A stretch of 23,707 nucleotides of DNA from Candidatus Uhrbacteria bacterium (GTDB lineage: Bacteria > Patescibacteriota > Patescibacteriia > UBA9934 > GWF2-40-263). Location: positions 5,729 through 29,435 of the forward strand of contig DOJV01000054.1 of the NCBI GenBank assembly GCA_003511125.1, written 5' to 3'. Both the position numbers and the translations under genes were made by a program. The notes beneath the pieces were generated by a model. It was not told the origin of the DNA and did no database searches. It worked only from the letters and a program-made list of their open reading frames with translations. Positions 1 to 7,836 of this stretch are shown piece after piece. Position 1 is the first letter of the stretch. Each line of letters begins with the position of its first letter.

Positions 1-9
1 CGAGGCTTT

Positions 10-63
10 GTAAAAATTGTAAAAGTCGTAAAAATTGTAAATTTACGACTTTTACATTTTTAC
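10..63. repeat. Imperfect inverted repeat built of GTAAAA units
   Basis: The left arm (10-32) and right arm (42-63) are reverse complements over about 22 bases with one bulged T, around a 9-base loop. The left arm is itself made of near-identical 9-base units of the type GTAAAANTN. There is no clean T tract after it, so it is a poor intrinsic terminator. It lies about 30 bases before the start of the prepilin peptidase gene and is more likely an intergenic repeat that can fold in DNA or in the leader RNA. Confidence 0.65.
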
Positions 64-95
64 GCTTTTACCCAACAATTACCGAATTTACTTTT

Positions 96-842
96 ATGCC
101 CACGATATTTTTACTCTTCATTCTCGGCCTCTGCTTTGGTAGTTTTTTATCAGCCACGGCCAGCCGTGCCGGGGGCAAAAAAACCAACTGGTGTGACCGC
201 TCGGCTTGCCCCAACTGCCAGCGGAAATTAACCGCAACCGACTTGGTTCCGGTTTTGAGCTTTGTTTTCTTAAAAGGTTGCTGTCGAACCTGCCACCAAC
301 CAATCGGCTGGCGCGAACCAATCGTCGAGCTGGCAACAGCTTTGGTTTTTTTAACTGTCGGAATCATTCATCATGGAGCCGTCGATTGGTTCTTGATTCG
401 CGATTTGATTTTGACGTTTTTTTTAATTCTCCTTTTCTTGACCGATATTTATCACGGTCTACTTCCCCACCGGTTTACAGCAACTGCGACCGTGGTGACG
501 ATTGGATTAAATTTGGGGGTGCAAATGTTTGGGGCACAAAATTTTGTGCCACTACCTGAAATGGTTCTTGGTATGCTTGTCTGTGGTGGATTTTTCTATT
601 TGCAATATTTAATTTCTCGCGGTCGTTGGGTTGGTGGCGGCGATATTGGTTTGGGGCTTTTCTTGGGCGCGGCTTTGGGTTGGTGGTACGGATTATGGAC
701 CCTGGGCTTGGCCTATATTTTAGGCGCGATGGTGGCTATAATTTTATTGGCCACAAAAAAAATGACAGTGAAATCGACTATACCTTTTGGACCGTTTCTG
801 ACCATTGCTGGTTGGTTGGTTTTACTTTTTATGGCTCGGTAA
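96..842 (+). CDS. pilD: Prepilin peptidase / N-methyltransferase (A24 family)
   Basis: Membrane aspartyl protease that cleaves the short leader of type IV prepilins and, in the full family, methylates the new N-terminus. The protein is 248 residues. It opens with a hydrophobic segment and the family GSFL motif (residues 16-19), then a four-cysteine zinc motif (CPNC and CRTC pairs near residues 38 and 64). The two catalytic aspartates are in the FLTDIYHGLLP segment (about residue 117) and in GGGDIGLG (about residue 180). Several further hydrophobic segments follow. The pilin genes next door are its expected substrates. Residues about 143-153 are encoded by a degenerate copy of the AAAATTTT-core palindrome. 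No good ribosome binding site precedes the ATG. The 3' end overlaps the convergent prepilin-like gene by 14 bases. Confidence 0.93.
   Translation: MPTIFLLFILGLCFGSFLSATASRAGGKKTNWCDRSACPNCQRKLTATDLVPVLSFVFLKGCCRTCHQPIGWREPIVELATALVFLTVGIIHHGAVDWFLIRDLILTFFLILLFLTDIYHGLLPHRFTATATVVTIGLNLGVQMFGAQNFVPLPEMVLGMLVCGGFFYLQYLISRGRWVGGGDIGLGLFLGAALGWWYGLWTLGLAYILGAMVAIILLATKKMTVKSTIPFGPFLTIAGWLVLLFMAR
525..556. repeat. Degenerate AAAATTTT-core palindrome inside pilD
   Basis: Bases 533-550 form a perfect 18-base palindrome with the core CACAAAATTTTGTG. The right flank ACTACCTG matches the arm of the better copy inside miaA with one substitution; the left flank is more eroded. It is translated as part of F-G-A-Q-N-F-V-P-L-P, the same reading frame as in the miaA copy. 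Confidence 0.7.
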
Positions 843-1365
843 TTTCTACAAAATCAAACGGATCAAGCTGAACCAAAACGGTTAATTGACGAGTAACCTG
901 ACCAATTGTGTTCGAGACAACAATTTCTCGCTGGCCTTCTATCGGTGTACTAACCACAGTCGAACAGACTTCATCAAAAACCAAAAGTTCCACCGGTGAA
1001 AAATCCGGATTGGCCGGCAAATGAACCAAATATTCGTCCAAACAACCAAAAAGATGAACCCGAGCTTCAACAGCGTCCCTCTGCGATAAAATTAAAGCCA
1101 CTGAACTGGTCGTGGTTGCGGCCATGGCTAAAAAAATCGACAGGCCGGTTACGCCCAAAAGCAAAACCGGCAAAATTAGTGACGTGCCCGACTGGCTATC
1201 TGTCTTCACACAAGATTGTGAATCCAACTGTGAATAAACACAACTTCCGCTTCGGGCAAAAAACATTTGGTAGATAGTCCCTCCGTAGCTCGCCGCGAGC
1301 GACTTGTCCCTCCGTAGCCCAGCGAAGGAGGAAGGGAGGTTATTTTTTTTAAAAAAATTCCTCAT
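829..1365 (-). CDS. Prepilin-like / PilX-like membrane-anchored pilus protein with repeat-encoded N-terminus
   Basis: Last gene of the leftward pilus operon, 178 residues. One hydrophobic segment (residues about 61-82) follows the sequence SGTSLILPVLL, the style of PilX-like minor pilins and accessory proteins in this group. The rest is a soluble beta-rich domain with no motif I recognise. The start is set by an ATGA overlap with the upstream prepilin gene, a usual coupling arrangement. The first 60 residues are odd: residues about 10-29 are the direct translation of a GC-rich repeat (1277-1339), so the normal short N-terminus has been pushed far from the membrane segment. A later start such as the Met at residue 34 is possible. 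Its function as a pilus component is inferred from position and layout. Confidence 0.7.
   Translation of the reverse strand: MRNFFKKNNLPSSFAGLRRDKSLAASYGGTIYQMFFARSGSCVYSQLDSQSCVKTDSQSGTSLILPVLLLGVTGLSIFLAMAATTTSSVALILSQRDAVEARVHLFGCLDEYLVHLPANPDFSPVELLVFDEVCSTVVSTPIEGQREIVVSNTIGQVTRQLTVLVQLDPFDFVEITEP
1277..1339. repeat. GC-rich repeat element inside the pilX-like gene
   Basis: The 13-base direct repeat GTCCCTCCGTAGC occurs at 1277-1289 and 1306-1318. Between them is a small hairpin (GCTCG/CGAGC, 1289-1301), and CCTCC/GGAGG arms lie on the right side. The right part (reverse strand CTTCGCTGGGCTACGG) recurs with changes at about 14052-14073. It is translated within the prepilin-like gene. 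From memory, repeats of this look are common in Patescibacteria assemblies. Confidence 0.7.
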
Positions 1366-1922
1366 AATTCAGTCACTGAGCCCGGCAAATTAATAGTAAA
1401 ATCAATGGTCGACTCAATATTTCTAAAAGGCAAATCTTCTTTATTGACTTCGACAAAAGTCGCTTGAATTCTTATGCCTGTCAGATTATTACTGCTATCA
1501 CGAACCGCCTGAACCATCCAATTGGTCACATCCACATCGGCATCGGTCAACCAGACAACTTCTGGCCCGCGTGTTAAACGCAAACGTTTTATTTCTTGAT
1601 TACCACCCGGAAAAGCCACTGTATCTGTCGGTCGATCAATCGTCACTATCAATCCGTCTTGATCGGTAAAAATAAAAGTACTGGGATTGACACCTAAAGT
1701 CGAAGTTGAAACACTAAAAAACTGGGCCGAGGTCAATTCATTGGAAAGTTCAGAAAAAATTAAATTAGCCGAACTGCTAATCCGCTGGCGCAAACTAAAA
1801 TACGCCGAATCGCGACCCAAACGCACCAAAGAAAAAATCGTGATCGGTAAAACAATAATCAACAAAGCGATGACCACGACTGTTTCAATTAAGGTTATGC
1901 CTTTTTGATTTTTTTCAATCAT
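1362..1922 (-). CDS. Type IV prepilin-like protein (PilW-like minor pilin)
   Basis: Protein of 186 residues with a class III prepilin leader: a short charged stretch, then KGITLIET with the conserved Glu at position 5 of the mature protein, and about 20 hydrophobic residues. PilD would cut after the Gly. The C-terminal domain is beta-rich and unrecognised. It lies between two other prepilin genes, 3 bases after the upstream one and overlapping the downstream one by 4 bases (ATGA). The PilW-like label rests on order and size; minor pilins usually form the priming tip complex of the pilus. Confidence 0.8.
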   Translation of the reverse strand: MIEKNQKGITLIETVVVIALLIIVLPITIFSLVRLGRDSAYFSLRQRISSSANLIFSELSNELTSAQFFSVSTSTLGVNPSTFIFTDQDGLIVTIDRPTDTVAFPGGNQEIKRLRLTRGPEVVWLTDADVDVTNWMVQAVRDSSNNLTGIRIQATFVEVNKEDLPFRNIESTIDFTINLPGSVTEL

Positions 1923-1925
1923 AAT

Positions 1926-2789
1926 TTAAAGCGGAGTAAACGGATCAGACACAAAAATTGAACCATCGGTAAATTCAATTGTTAAAGTAAGTGTAGTTCC
2001 GGCCATGGGGGTATCGAATTGCGTTTTGTTCATATCTAAAATTTCACCCGGATCAAAAGTATAATCAAAAATATCTAAACGTGTTCCGGAAACTTGAGTA
2101 CCAATCGGCAAACCCGGACCAGAGGAAGACCAAATTTTTGTCGAATCTAAAAATATCTGTTGAATACTGGCCCCATTATCCCAAGTAAAAGTCAAATAAT
2201 TAACTGTGAAAGGTACTGACCCGCCGTTTTCTAAATAAAGCTCACGTAATTGTTTTCCACCATACCAAAGAGTGGTTTCGGTGTGAAAAATCAGATTAGC
2301 TGCCGCGCTTGGGGCAAAACACAGGCCTTGGGGATTGTCCCAACGAGTAATCAAACTGGTTAAAAAAGTTTGGTGAACTCGACCAAGATCATCGGTCCAA
2401 GAAACCTCACTGTCAATAAATTTACTGTCTTCGTCAAGCACTCCGCCAACAGCAACAATTTCGCAATCAACATCCCGCTGAACCTCTCGAACTCGAACGG
2501 TTTTAGTAAAAACATCTGTAACCTCAGAACCGGCGACCACGGTCCAGCTAGCGCCGAAAAAAACCAGGTGTCCGGAATTGATTAAATTCAAATCATCAAA
2601 ATCGATTGTTCGTAAAGCGTCTAAACCACTGCGCGCCAACAGCTCGGCTTGATTAGAATTATTAATTAAAGCCGTACCCCTTAAATTTAACAAAAATAAA
2701 GTTCCTAAACTGCCCAAAAATAAAATCAATAAGCCCACAGCGATCAAAGCCTCGAGCAAAACAAAACCAGAATGATTTTTTAAGTTCAT
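1926..2789 (-). CDS. Large type IV prepilin-like protein (PilV-like)
   Basis: Protein of 287 residues, the largest of the prepilins here. The leader ends in HSGFVLLEALIAVG, a standard cleavage site (Gly before Phe, Glu at +5) followed by a hydrophobic helix. The C-terminal ~200 residues look like a beta-sandwich with Asp/Thr-rich strands, compatible with a surface-exposed tip domain. The start overlaps the stop of the upstream prepilin gene (ATGA), indicating translational coupling. A role as minor or tip pilin is inferred. Confidence 0.8.
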   Translation of the reverse strand: MNLKNHSGFVLLEALIAVGLLILFLGSLGTLFLLNLRGTALINNSNQAELLARSGLDALRTIDFDDLNLINSGHLVFFGASWTVVAGSEVTDVFTKTVRVREVQRDVDCEIVAVGGVLDEDSKFIDSEVSWTDDLGRVHQTFLTSLITRWDNPQGLCFAPSAAANLIFHTETTLWYGGKQLRELYLENGGSVPFTVNYLTFTWDNGASIQQIFLDSTKIWSSSGPGLPIGTQVSGTRLDIFDYTFDPGEILDMNKTQFDTPMAGTTLTLTIEFTDGSIFVSDPFTPL

Positions 2790-3277
2790 AAAGGATCAGA
2801 GACCGGTAAGCCGGTGATCGAAAAAGAAATCAACAACGACTCTTCAAAAAAAGTTAAAGTTAACGAACCGGCGGCGGCCATTTGACCGGTTAAATAATCA
2901 AAAACCACTTCGTGATCATTGCCGTCTGAAGCTGGATTATTTTTGAATGAAGTAAAAATCAAATAAGAACTAACCGGATAAACGATATCTAAGGACGGAT
3001 CGCGAGTAACATAACTTGAACCGGAAAAAACCACGGCTTGGTTGGTACGTCGAGAAACTTCGTTATAAGGAATATAAACACCCCAAGCTGTACCGGCATC
3101 ACCCTGCCGAGCTCGTTCAGACGCGGCCCGTAAAATTTGTTCAAAGGTTTTGGCACTTTGTCTGGTTAAAGTTTTTTGCACCGAAGTTACCATGGAAAAA
3201 CCAATAAAAAAAACCACGGATAATAAGCCGATAACAATAATGATTTCCAGTAATGTAAAACCGGCGGCTTTTTTCAT
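2786..3277 (-). CDS. Type IV prepilin-like protein (GspH/PilE-like)
   Basis: Protein of 163 residues starting MKKAAGFTLLEIIIVIG, a textbook class III leader with Glu at +5 and a hydrophobic helix to about residue 27. The rest is a short globular domain without recognised motifs. It follows pilC after a 5-base gap and overlaps the next prepilin gene by 4 bases. It is probably a minor pilin; the copy at 5858 is the better candidate for the main subunit. Confidence 0.82.
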   Translation of the reverse strand: MKKAAGFTLLEIIIVIGLLSVVFFIGFSMVTSVQKTLTRQSAKTFEQILRAASERARQGDAGTAWGVYIPYNEVSRRTNQAVVFSGSSYVTRDPSLDIVYPVSSYLIFTSFKNNPASDGNDHEVVFDYLTGQMAAAGSLTLTFFEESLLISFSITGLPVSDPL

Positions 3278-3282
3278 AAATT

Positions 3283-4356
3283 TTAAACCGAACCAACGAC
3301 TTTATAAATCGGCATGAGAATGGAAATAGCCAACCAACCAACAGCTAAACCAATAAAAATAATCATTACCGGCTCGATAAGTGAGGTTAGGTTTTTTGTT
3401 TGACTTTCGATCTCGTCTTCATAAAAAACCGCCAAATACAAAAGCATGTCACTTAAAGTTCCGGTTTCTTCGCCAACATTCACCAAACGTAAAGCAATGG
3501 GCGGCACTAAACTAGTATGCTTTTCTAACACCGCGGCCACGGTGCCACCGTGCGAAATACCTGTTCTCATTTCTTCAAACATGTCCCGATAACGAAGATT
3601 ACGAACCACACTAATGGTAACATCAAAAGCCTCGCTAATCGGCACACCGCTGCGCAACAGCGTTCCAAGCAACCGAAAACTTCTGGCTAAATTTATTTTT
3701 TTAATAAGATTTCCTAAAATTGGAATAACCAGAAAAAAGGCATGAAAAAAAGGTTTGGTTTTTTTAAAACGATAAAAAATATTTATGACAACCCCCAAAA
3801 TCAGGCCGCCACCAAGCAACCAGGGCCACTTAAAACGAATAGTGTCGGACAACCAAAAAATCAACCGCGTGGACAAAGGAATCTCCACTCGCAATGAAGA
3901 GAACAGCCCGGTAATTTGCGGCAAAATAAAAACTACAATCACGCTGGCGATGGCCAAACCGGCCAACATAATAACCGAAGGATACATCATGGCACCGCGA
4001 ATTTTTTCGGTTAAAGCGTGTTCCCTTTCCAACTGTTTAACCAGCTGATCCAAATTGTCTTGCAGAGTACCAGAACCTTCACCGGCCCTAATTAAATTGA
4101 CATAAACCGGCGAAAAAGTTTTAGGAAATTCTGACAAACCATCAGCAAAAGTTTTTCCGGTTCTAATATGATCGACCAGACTGGTCAAAATCAAACACAA
4201 TGGCGTCTTTTTTTTCTTGGTTTGTTTGTTAAGAATTTCCAAGGACTCGTCTAATGGCAAACCGGAACGTAAAAGGACGGCTAAATATTTTGTAAACAAA
4301 AGCAACTCGACGTGTTTCAGTCGAGGTTGGTTTTTAAACAAAGTTTTAAGATTCAT
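3283..4356 (-). CDS. pilC: Type IV pilus inner-membrane platform protein PilC (GspF family)
   Basis: Polytopic membrane protein on which the extension ATPase acts. At 357 residues it is somewhat shorter than the usual ~400, mainly at the N-terminus. The two repeated cytoplasmic GspF domains are visible: the first with F-x-x-x-L-A-V-L-L-R-S-G-L-P (about residues 22-35) and E-G-S-G-T-L-x-x-x-L (about residue 95), the second with L-G-T-L-L-R-S-G-V-P (about residue 230) and G-E-E-T-G-T-L. Each is followed by a strongly hydrophobic segment, with another at the C-terminus. It begins one base after the pilB stop, so the two are translated as a pair. Confidence 0.93.
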   Translation of the reverse strand: MNLKTLFKNQPRLKHVELLLFTKYLAVLLRSGLPLDESLEILNKQTKKKKTPLCLILTSLVDHIRTGKTFADGLSEFPKTFSPVYVNLIRAGEGSGTLQDNLDQLVKQLEREHALTEKIRGAMMYPSVIMLAGLAIASVIVVFILPQITGLFSSLRVEIPLSTRLIFWLSDTIRFKWPWLLGGGLILGVVINIFYRFKKTKPFFHAFFLVIPILGNLIKKINLARSFRLLGTLLRSGVPISEAFDVTISVVRNLRYRDMFEEMRTGISHGGTVAAVLEKHTSLVPPIALRLVNVGEETGTLSDMLLYLAVFYEDEIESQTKNLTSLIEPVMIIFIGLAVGWLAISILMPIYKVVGSV

Positions 4357-4357
4357 A

Positions 4358-5692
4358 TTATTCTTGCATTACTCGAATCAATTCCTCGACCGTGGTTTCG
4401 AAGGATAGAATTTTACGCACGCCGTCTTGAGCAATCGAGGTCATACCTTCTTTTTTGGCTTGGTCTTCAATTTCCGAGCTGGAAGCCCGACGAACGATTT
4501 TTTCTTCGATGGCCGGCGAATTTTCCAAAACCTCGTAAATACCGATTCGACCTCGATAACCGGTTTGGGCGCATTTATCACAACCCTTAACCGCGGCCAC
4601 CACGATCGATTCTTCGTTGCCAAACATTTCCTTAACCACTTCTTCGTTAAAAATTGCCAAAGCCTCTTTTTTGGTAAAATCTTTTTTACCGGCGCATTCC
4701 GGACAAGCCCGCCGCACCAAACGTTGAGCAATGGAGCAAAGCAAAGTTGAGGAAACCAAAAACGGCTCAACACCCATATCAATAAGCCGTGGAATAGTGG
4801 TAGCTGAATCGTTAGTATGTAAAGTTGATAAAAGCTTGTGACCGGTCATGGCCGCGTCGACGGCAATTTTGGCGGTTTCGTGGTCACGGATTTCACCGAC
4901 CATAATGACATCGGGGTCTTGGCGCAAAAGTGAACGCAAGCCTGTGGCAAAAGTCAACTTGGCTACGTGATCAACTTGGCTTTGGTTAACTCCTGGAATT
5001 TCAAATTCTACCGGGTCTTCGATGGTCACAATATTTACCTCGCGTTTATTCAAAATTTCCAACAGAGCATAAACCGTCGTGGTTTTACCGCTGCCAGTTG
5101 GACCAGTGGCCAAAATCATACCCCAAGGTTTACGTACAGCTCGCTCGACTCGTTGCAAATCTTGCGGCGAGAGACCGAGTTGTTCCAAGGTTAGCTTATG
5201 AGACTGACTGGACAATAAACGCAAAACGGCTTTTTCTCCAAAAGCCGTGGGAATAACCGAAACCCGAACGTCGACATCGCTAAGTGGACTGACAAATTTA
5301 AAACGACCGTCTTGTGGTGCCCGATGTTCGTCGGTGCGCATTTTGGTAACGATTTTTAGACGAGCAATAAGTTGGGTGAAAACCAAGGACTCGAGCTGAA
5401 ACTCGTCGTGTAAAATTCCGTCAATTCGCAATCGAGCCACACCGTGACCTTTCCAGGGTTCCAAATGAATATCCGAAGATCGTGTCAAATGGGCGTAAAC
5501 CATTAGTTGATCAAAAAGATCAACTAAGGCTTCGGGGCCGCTACCACTGCTAGCCCGCTCAATGTAATCCTCGACAGATTTTCGATCGGCTTTAGTGGAC
5601 GGCTCGTTAGTTTTTGATTTAACTAATGTTTCTTCTGTATTAATTTCCGAAAGCGAATCGTTAATTTTTTTTGGATTTTTTTTCTTTAACAT
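4358..5692 (-). CDS. pilB: Type IV pilus assembly ATPase PilB (GspE family)
   Basis: Cytoplasmic hexameric ATPase that powers pilin polymerisation. In the 444 residues one sees the Walker A motif GPTGSGKT (197-204), an Asp box around TIEDPVEF (223-230), the Walker B motif DVIMVGE (261-267) and a His box GHKLLSTLHTND (284-295). A four-cysteine zinc site follows (CPEC 330-333, CDKC 371-374), typical of PilB/GspE rather than retraction ATPases. It is about 100 residues shorter than usual PilB because the N-terminal MshEN-type domain is missing; the first ~45 residues are polar and low in complexity. It is the first gene of the operon, with a -10 box upstream at 5712-5717. Confidence 0.94.
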   Translation of the reverse strand: MLKKKNPKKINDSLSEINTEETLVKSKTNEPSTKADRKSVEDYIERASSGSGPEALVDLFDQLMVYAHLTRSSDIHLEPWKGHGVARLRIDGILHDEFQLESLVFTQLIARLKIVTKMRTDEHRAPQDGRFKFVSPLSDVDVRVSVIPTAFGEKAVLRLLSSQSHKLTLEQLGLSPQDLQRVERAVRKPWGMILATGPTGSGKTTTVYALLEILNKREVNIVTIEDPVEFEIPGVNQSQVDHVAKLTFATGLRSLLRQDPDVIMVGEIRDHETAKIAVDAAMTGHKLLSTLHTNDSATTIPRLIDMGVEPFLVSSTLLCSIAQRLVRRACPECAGKKDFTKKEALAIFNEEVVKEMFGNEESIVVAAVKGCDKCAQTGYRGRIGIYEVLENSPAIEEKIVRRASSSEIEDQAKKEGMTSIAQDGVRKILSFETTVEELIRVMQE

Positions 5693-5711
5693 AAAATGAA
5701 AAATTTATTCT

Positions 5712-5720
5712 ATTATAACA
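5712..5720 (-). promoter_or_regulatory. Extended -10 promoter for the pilB operon
   Basis: On the minus strand TGTTATAAT is a perfect extended -10 (TATAAT at 5712-5717), about 20 bases before the pilB ATG. No convincing -35 box is seen. The leader would be very short. Confidence 0.5.
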
Positions 5721-5739
5721 AAAAAAGCTGGACAAAGAT

Positions 5740-5757
5740 ATTTTTTTTAAAAAAAAT
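5740..5757. repeat. T8A8 palindrome between divergent pilB and pilA promoters
   Basis: Eight T followed by eight A, flanked by A and T, gives an 18-base palindrome midway between the two promoters. It is too A/T-pure to act as a stable RNA stem; it may bend DNA or block nucleation of regulators. No protein binding can be claimed. Confidence 0.45.
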
Positions 5758-5790
5758 CCAACAAAAGTTATCCACACCAAAAAAAACTAA

Positions 5791-5820
5791 TTGGTAAAAA
5801 AGAGTTTCTTGTTCTAAAAT
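5791..5820 (+). promoter_or_regulatory. Promoter for the major pilin gene
   Basis: TTGGTA (5791-5796) and TAAAAT (5815-5820) are separated by 18 bases, predicting a leader of about 30 bases before the pilin ATG. A TTATCCACA sequence (5768-5776, a DnaA-box match) lies just upstream. Confidence 0.5.
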
Positions 5821-5857
5821 AGTAAGGATAATTCAAATAAACCTTCCTAAAAAAATT

Positions 5858-6334
5858 ATGTCCAAAATCAACGCCAAGGGTTTTACCCTTATCGAGCTTT
5901 TAATCGTCATCGCGATTATTGCCGTTTTGGCTGCCGTGGTCATTGTGGCTCTTAATCCGGCCCAACGCTTTGCCGATGCTCGCGACGCTCGTCGCCAATC
6001 CGATATCGAAAACATTGCTGGTGCCCTAAAAACTTACCAAGTTGATAACGCCGGAGCCTACCCGGCCACCGTCTCTGGTCTAGTCGCCGACAGCGGCTAC
6101 ACCATTGGAACCGATGTCGCTGCTTGCGATGCTGGTTGTACTGCCCAAGTCACTTTGGCCGCCTGTGTTGATCTAACAGCTTTGGTAACCGATGGTTATC
6201 TTGGCACTGTGCCAATGGATCCATCCAGTGGTACGGCCGCCAAAACCGACTTCTATCTTATTCGCAACACCAACGGAACCGTTACAGTTGGTGCCTGTGA
6301 TCCAGATGGCGACGCTATCGAAGTGATTCGTTAA
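5858..6334 (+). CDS. pilA: Type IV major pilin (PilA-like)
   Basis: Structural subunit of the pilus, 158 residues. The leader KINAKG is followed by FTLIELLIVIAIIAVLAAVV, the canonical cleavage site with Glu at +5 and the hydrophobic assembly helix. Next comes the A-x-D-A-R-R-x-x-D-I segment usual in Gram-positive and Patescibacteria pilins. The small C-terminal domain has four cysteines (in CDAGC, AACVD and GACDPDG), probably two disulfides. It is expressed apart from the assembly operon, with its own promoter and a strong terminator, which fits a highly expressed subunit. A-run sequence rather than a Shine-Dalgarno site precedes the ATG. Confidence 0.92.
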   Translation: MSKINAKGFTLIELLIVIAIIAVLAAVVIVALNPAQRFADARDARRQSDIENIAGALKTYQVDNAGAYPATVSGLVADSGYTIGTDVAACDAGCTAQVTLAACVDLTALVTDGYLGTVPMDPSSGTAAKTDFYLIRNTNGTVTVGACDPDGDAIEVIR

Positions 6335-6353
6335 AAAATCCGAAAATAAAATT

Positions 6354-6388
6354 ATCACCGAGAACAAATTTGTTCTCGGTGATTTTTT
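6354..6388 (+). terminator. Intrinsic terminator after pilA
   Basis: A perfect 30-base palindrome (6354-6383, arms ATCACCGAGAACAAA) runs directly into six T. One of the best terminators in the window. Confidence 0.9.
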
Positions 6389-6480
6389 ACTTCCAACCAG
6401 CAAGTTTGGTTTTTTTCAGACTTTTGAAAAATTTTTGTCTTTATCCACAAAAAACCTCAAAAAACCGAGGTTTTCGGGGC

Positions 6481-6508
6481 TTGCTTATTATAAAAGGTGT
6501 GCTATACT
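6481..6508 (+). promoter_or_regulatory. Promoter for secE-nusG-rplK-rplA
   Basis: TTGCTT (6481-6486) and an extended -10 TGCTATACT (TATACT 6503-6508) with a 16-base spacer. Just upstream is a small hairpin (AACCTC/GAGGTT, about 6450-6471) and a second DnaA-box match TTATCCACA (6441-6449). A CCCC/GGGG hairpin lies in the leader near 6519-6531. Confidence 0.65.
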
Positions 6509-6549
6509 AATTATCGATCCCCGAACAGGGGTTTTAAAAAACGATTTTT

Positions 6550-6759
6550 ATGGAAAACACCAACAAACACCTTAATCCTATAAGCTATCTTAAAGAATCC
6601 AAAGAAGAGCTTAAAAAGGTGACTTGGCCATCTAAAAAAGACGCGATTCGCTATTCAACAATCGTCGTCGGTGTCACAATCGGTTTGGCTGTATTTTTTA
6701 CAGTCATCGACTGGGCGCTTTCTTTAGGGCTTGACCAATTGGTCAAACTCTCATCATAA
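6550..6759 (+). CDS. secE: Preprotein translocase subunit SecE
   Basis: Small essential subunit that clamps SecY in the inner membrane. At 69 residues it is the short single-span form. The amphipathic helix with the family motif ELKKVTWPSKKDA (residues 20-32) precedes one membrane segment (about 38-60). First gene of the secE-nusG-rplK-rplA unit, an order kept in most bacteria; nusG follows after 11 bases. Confidence 0.95.
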   Translation: MENTNKHLNPISYLKESKEELKKVTWPSKKDAIRYSTIVVGVTIGLAVFFTVIDWALSLGLDQLVKLSS

Positions 6760-6770
6760 GGAGGAGATCT

Positions 6771-7316
6771 ATGCCAAAACAAGTAGCCAAACACGGGCGT
6801 CGCTGGTACGCCATTCACACCTATTCCGGGTACGAAGAGGCCGTACTCGACAGTTTAAAGCAACGTATCGAAACCATGGACATGACCGACAAGATTTTTA
6901 ATATCCTGGTACCCAAAGAAAAAAAGATTAAAATCAAAAACGGCAAACGCAAAACCATCGAAGAAAAAATCTTCCCGGGTTATGTCTTGGTCGAAATGTT
7001 GGTAACCGATGACTCTTGGTACGTAGTGCGTAACACTCCAAACGTTACCGGCTTTATCGGCACCGGCACCACCCCAACTCCAATCGCCGAAGAAGAAATC
7101 GAAGCTTTAATGAAACGTGTCAAAGCCGACGAACCAGAATTCAAACTCGAAATCGAAGTCGGCAGTCTAATTCAAGTCACCGACGGCCCCTTCAAAAACT
7201 TCGAAGGCAAAGTCGCCGAACTCGACGAAGCCCGCGGCAAAGTCAAGGTCTTCGTCAACATGTTCGGCCGCGAAACATCGGTCGAGTTGGACTTTTTACA
7301 AGTTAAAAAAATCTAA
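6771..7316 (+). CDS. nusG: Transcription termination/antitermination factor NusG
   Basis: Binds RNA polymerase through its N-terminal NGN domain and couples it to the ribosome or Rho through the KOW domain. The 181 residues show the NGN start [13 protein letters not shown] (10-22), the FPGYVLVEM strand (about 75-83), and a C-terminal KOW motif with [13 protein letters not shown] (about 139-151). The length is normal for the family. A strong ribosome binding site (AAGGAGGAG, 6759-6767) is one of the few clear ones here and fixes the start. Confidence 0.96.
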   Translation: MPKQVAKHGRRWYAIHTYSGYEEAVLDSLKQRIETMDMTDKIFNILVPKEKKIKIKNGKRKTIEEKIFPGYVLVEMLVTDDSWYVVRNTPNVTGFIGTGTTPTPIAEEEIEALMKRVKADEPEFKLEIEVGSLIQVTDGPFKNFEGKVAELDEARGKVKVFVNMFGRETSVELDFLQVKKI

Positions 7317-7372
7317 TTATTCATACAGTGGTTGCCCGAGTTAGTCTCGAGAATCCACTTAAAAAATTAAGT

Positions 7373-7798
7373 ATGGCCAAAAAAATCCTTACTCAAATCA
7401 AACTCCAAATTATGGGCGGCGCCGCCACCCCGGCCCCACCGGTTGGTCCGGCTTTAGGTCAGCACGGCTTAAACATTCAAAACTTTGTGGTTAAATTCAA
7501 CGCCGCCACCCAAGATCGTCGTGGCGAAGTTGTACCAATTGTCATCACGGTTTACGAGGATCGCACTTTTGACTTCATCATGAAGATCGCCCCGGCTTCT
7601 GAGCTTATTAAAAAAGCCATCAAGCTGGAAAAAGGCTCAGGCAAACCACTAACCGAAAAAGTTGGCAAAATCACCAAAGCACAACTCCGAGAAGTCGCCG
7701 AGAAAAAAATGCCCGATCTAAACACCACCGATATCGAAGCAGCCATGAAGATTATTGCCGGTACAGCCAGACAAATGGGTGTCGATGTCGAGATTTAA
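7373..7798 (+). CDS. rplK: 50S ribosomal protein L11
   Basis: Component of the GTPase-associated centre of the large subunit. Starting at 7373 gives 141 residues, the standard L11 length, beginning [13 protein letters not shown]. An in-frame GTG at 7328 would add 15 residues unlike any L11 and is rejected. The proline-rich [18 protein letters not shown] segment (N-terminal domain) and the C-terminal rRNA-binding domain ending in [11 protein letters not shown] are evident. It follows nusG by 56 bases with no terminator between. Confidence 0.96.
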   Translation: MAKKILTQIKLQIMGGAATPAPPVGPALGQHGLNIQNFVVKFNAATQDRRGEVVPIVITVYEDRTFDFIMKIAPASELIKKAIKLEKGSGKPLTEKVGKITKAQLREVAEKKMPDLNTTDIEAAMKIIAGTARQMGVDVEI

Positions 7799-7810
7799 GA
7801 AAAAACGAAT

Positions 7811-7836
7811 TACTAATTTGTTACTAATATACTAAT
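7811..7836 (+). repeat. Three TACTAAT heptamers before the rplA leader element
   Basis: TACTAAT occurs three times in 26 bases between rplK and the hairpin upstream of rplA. This is a local tandem repeat with no clear function; it may keep the L1-type stem from pairing with neighbours. Confidence 0.5.

Noticed and set aside
10..63. Terminator for an upstream gene
   Set aside because: The inverted repeat lacks a GC-rich stem and a clean T tract; a repeat is the better reading.
7328..7372. N-terminal extension of L11 from a GTG
   Set aside because: L11 has exactly 141 residues from ATG 7373; the extension has no family match.
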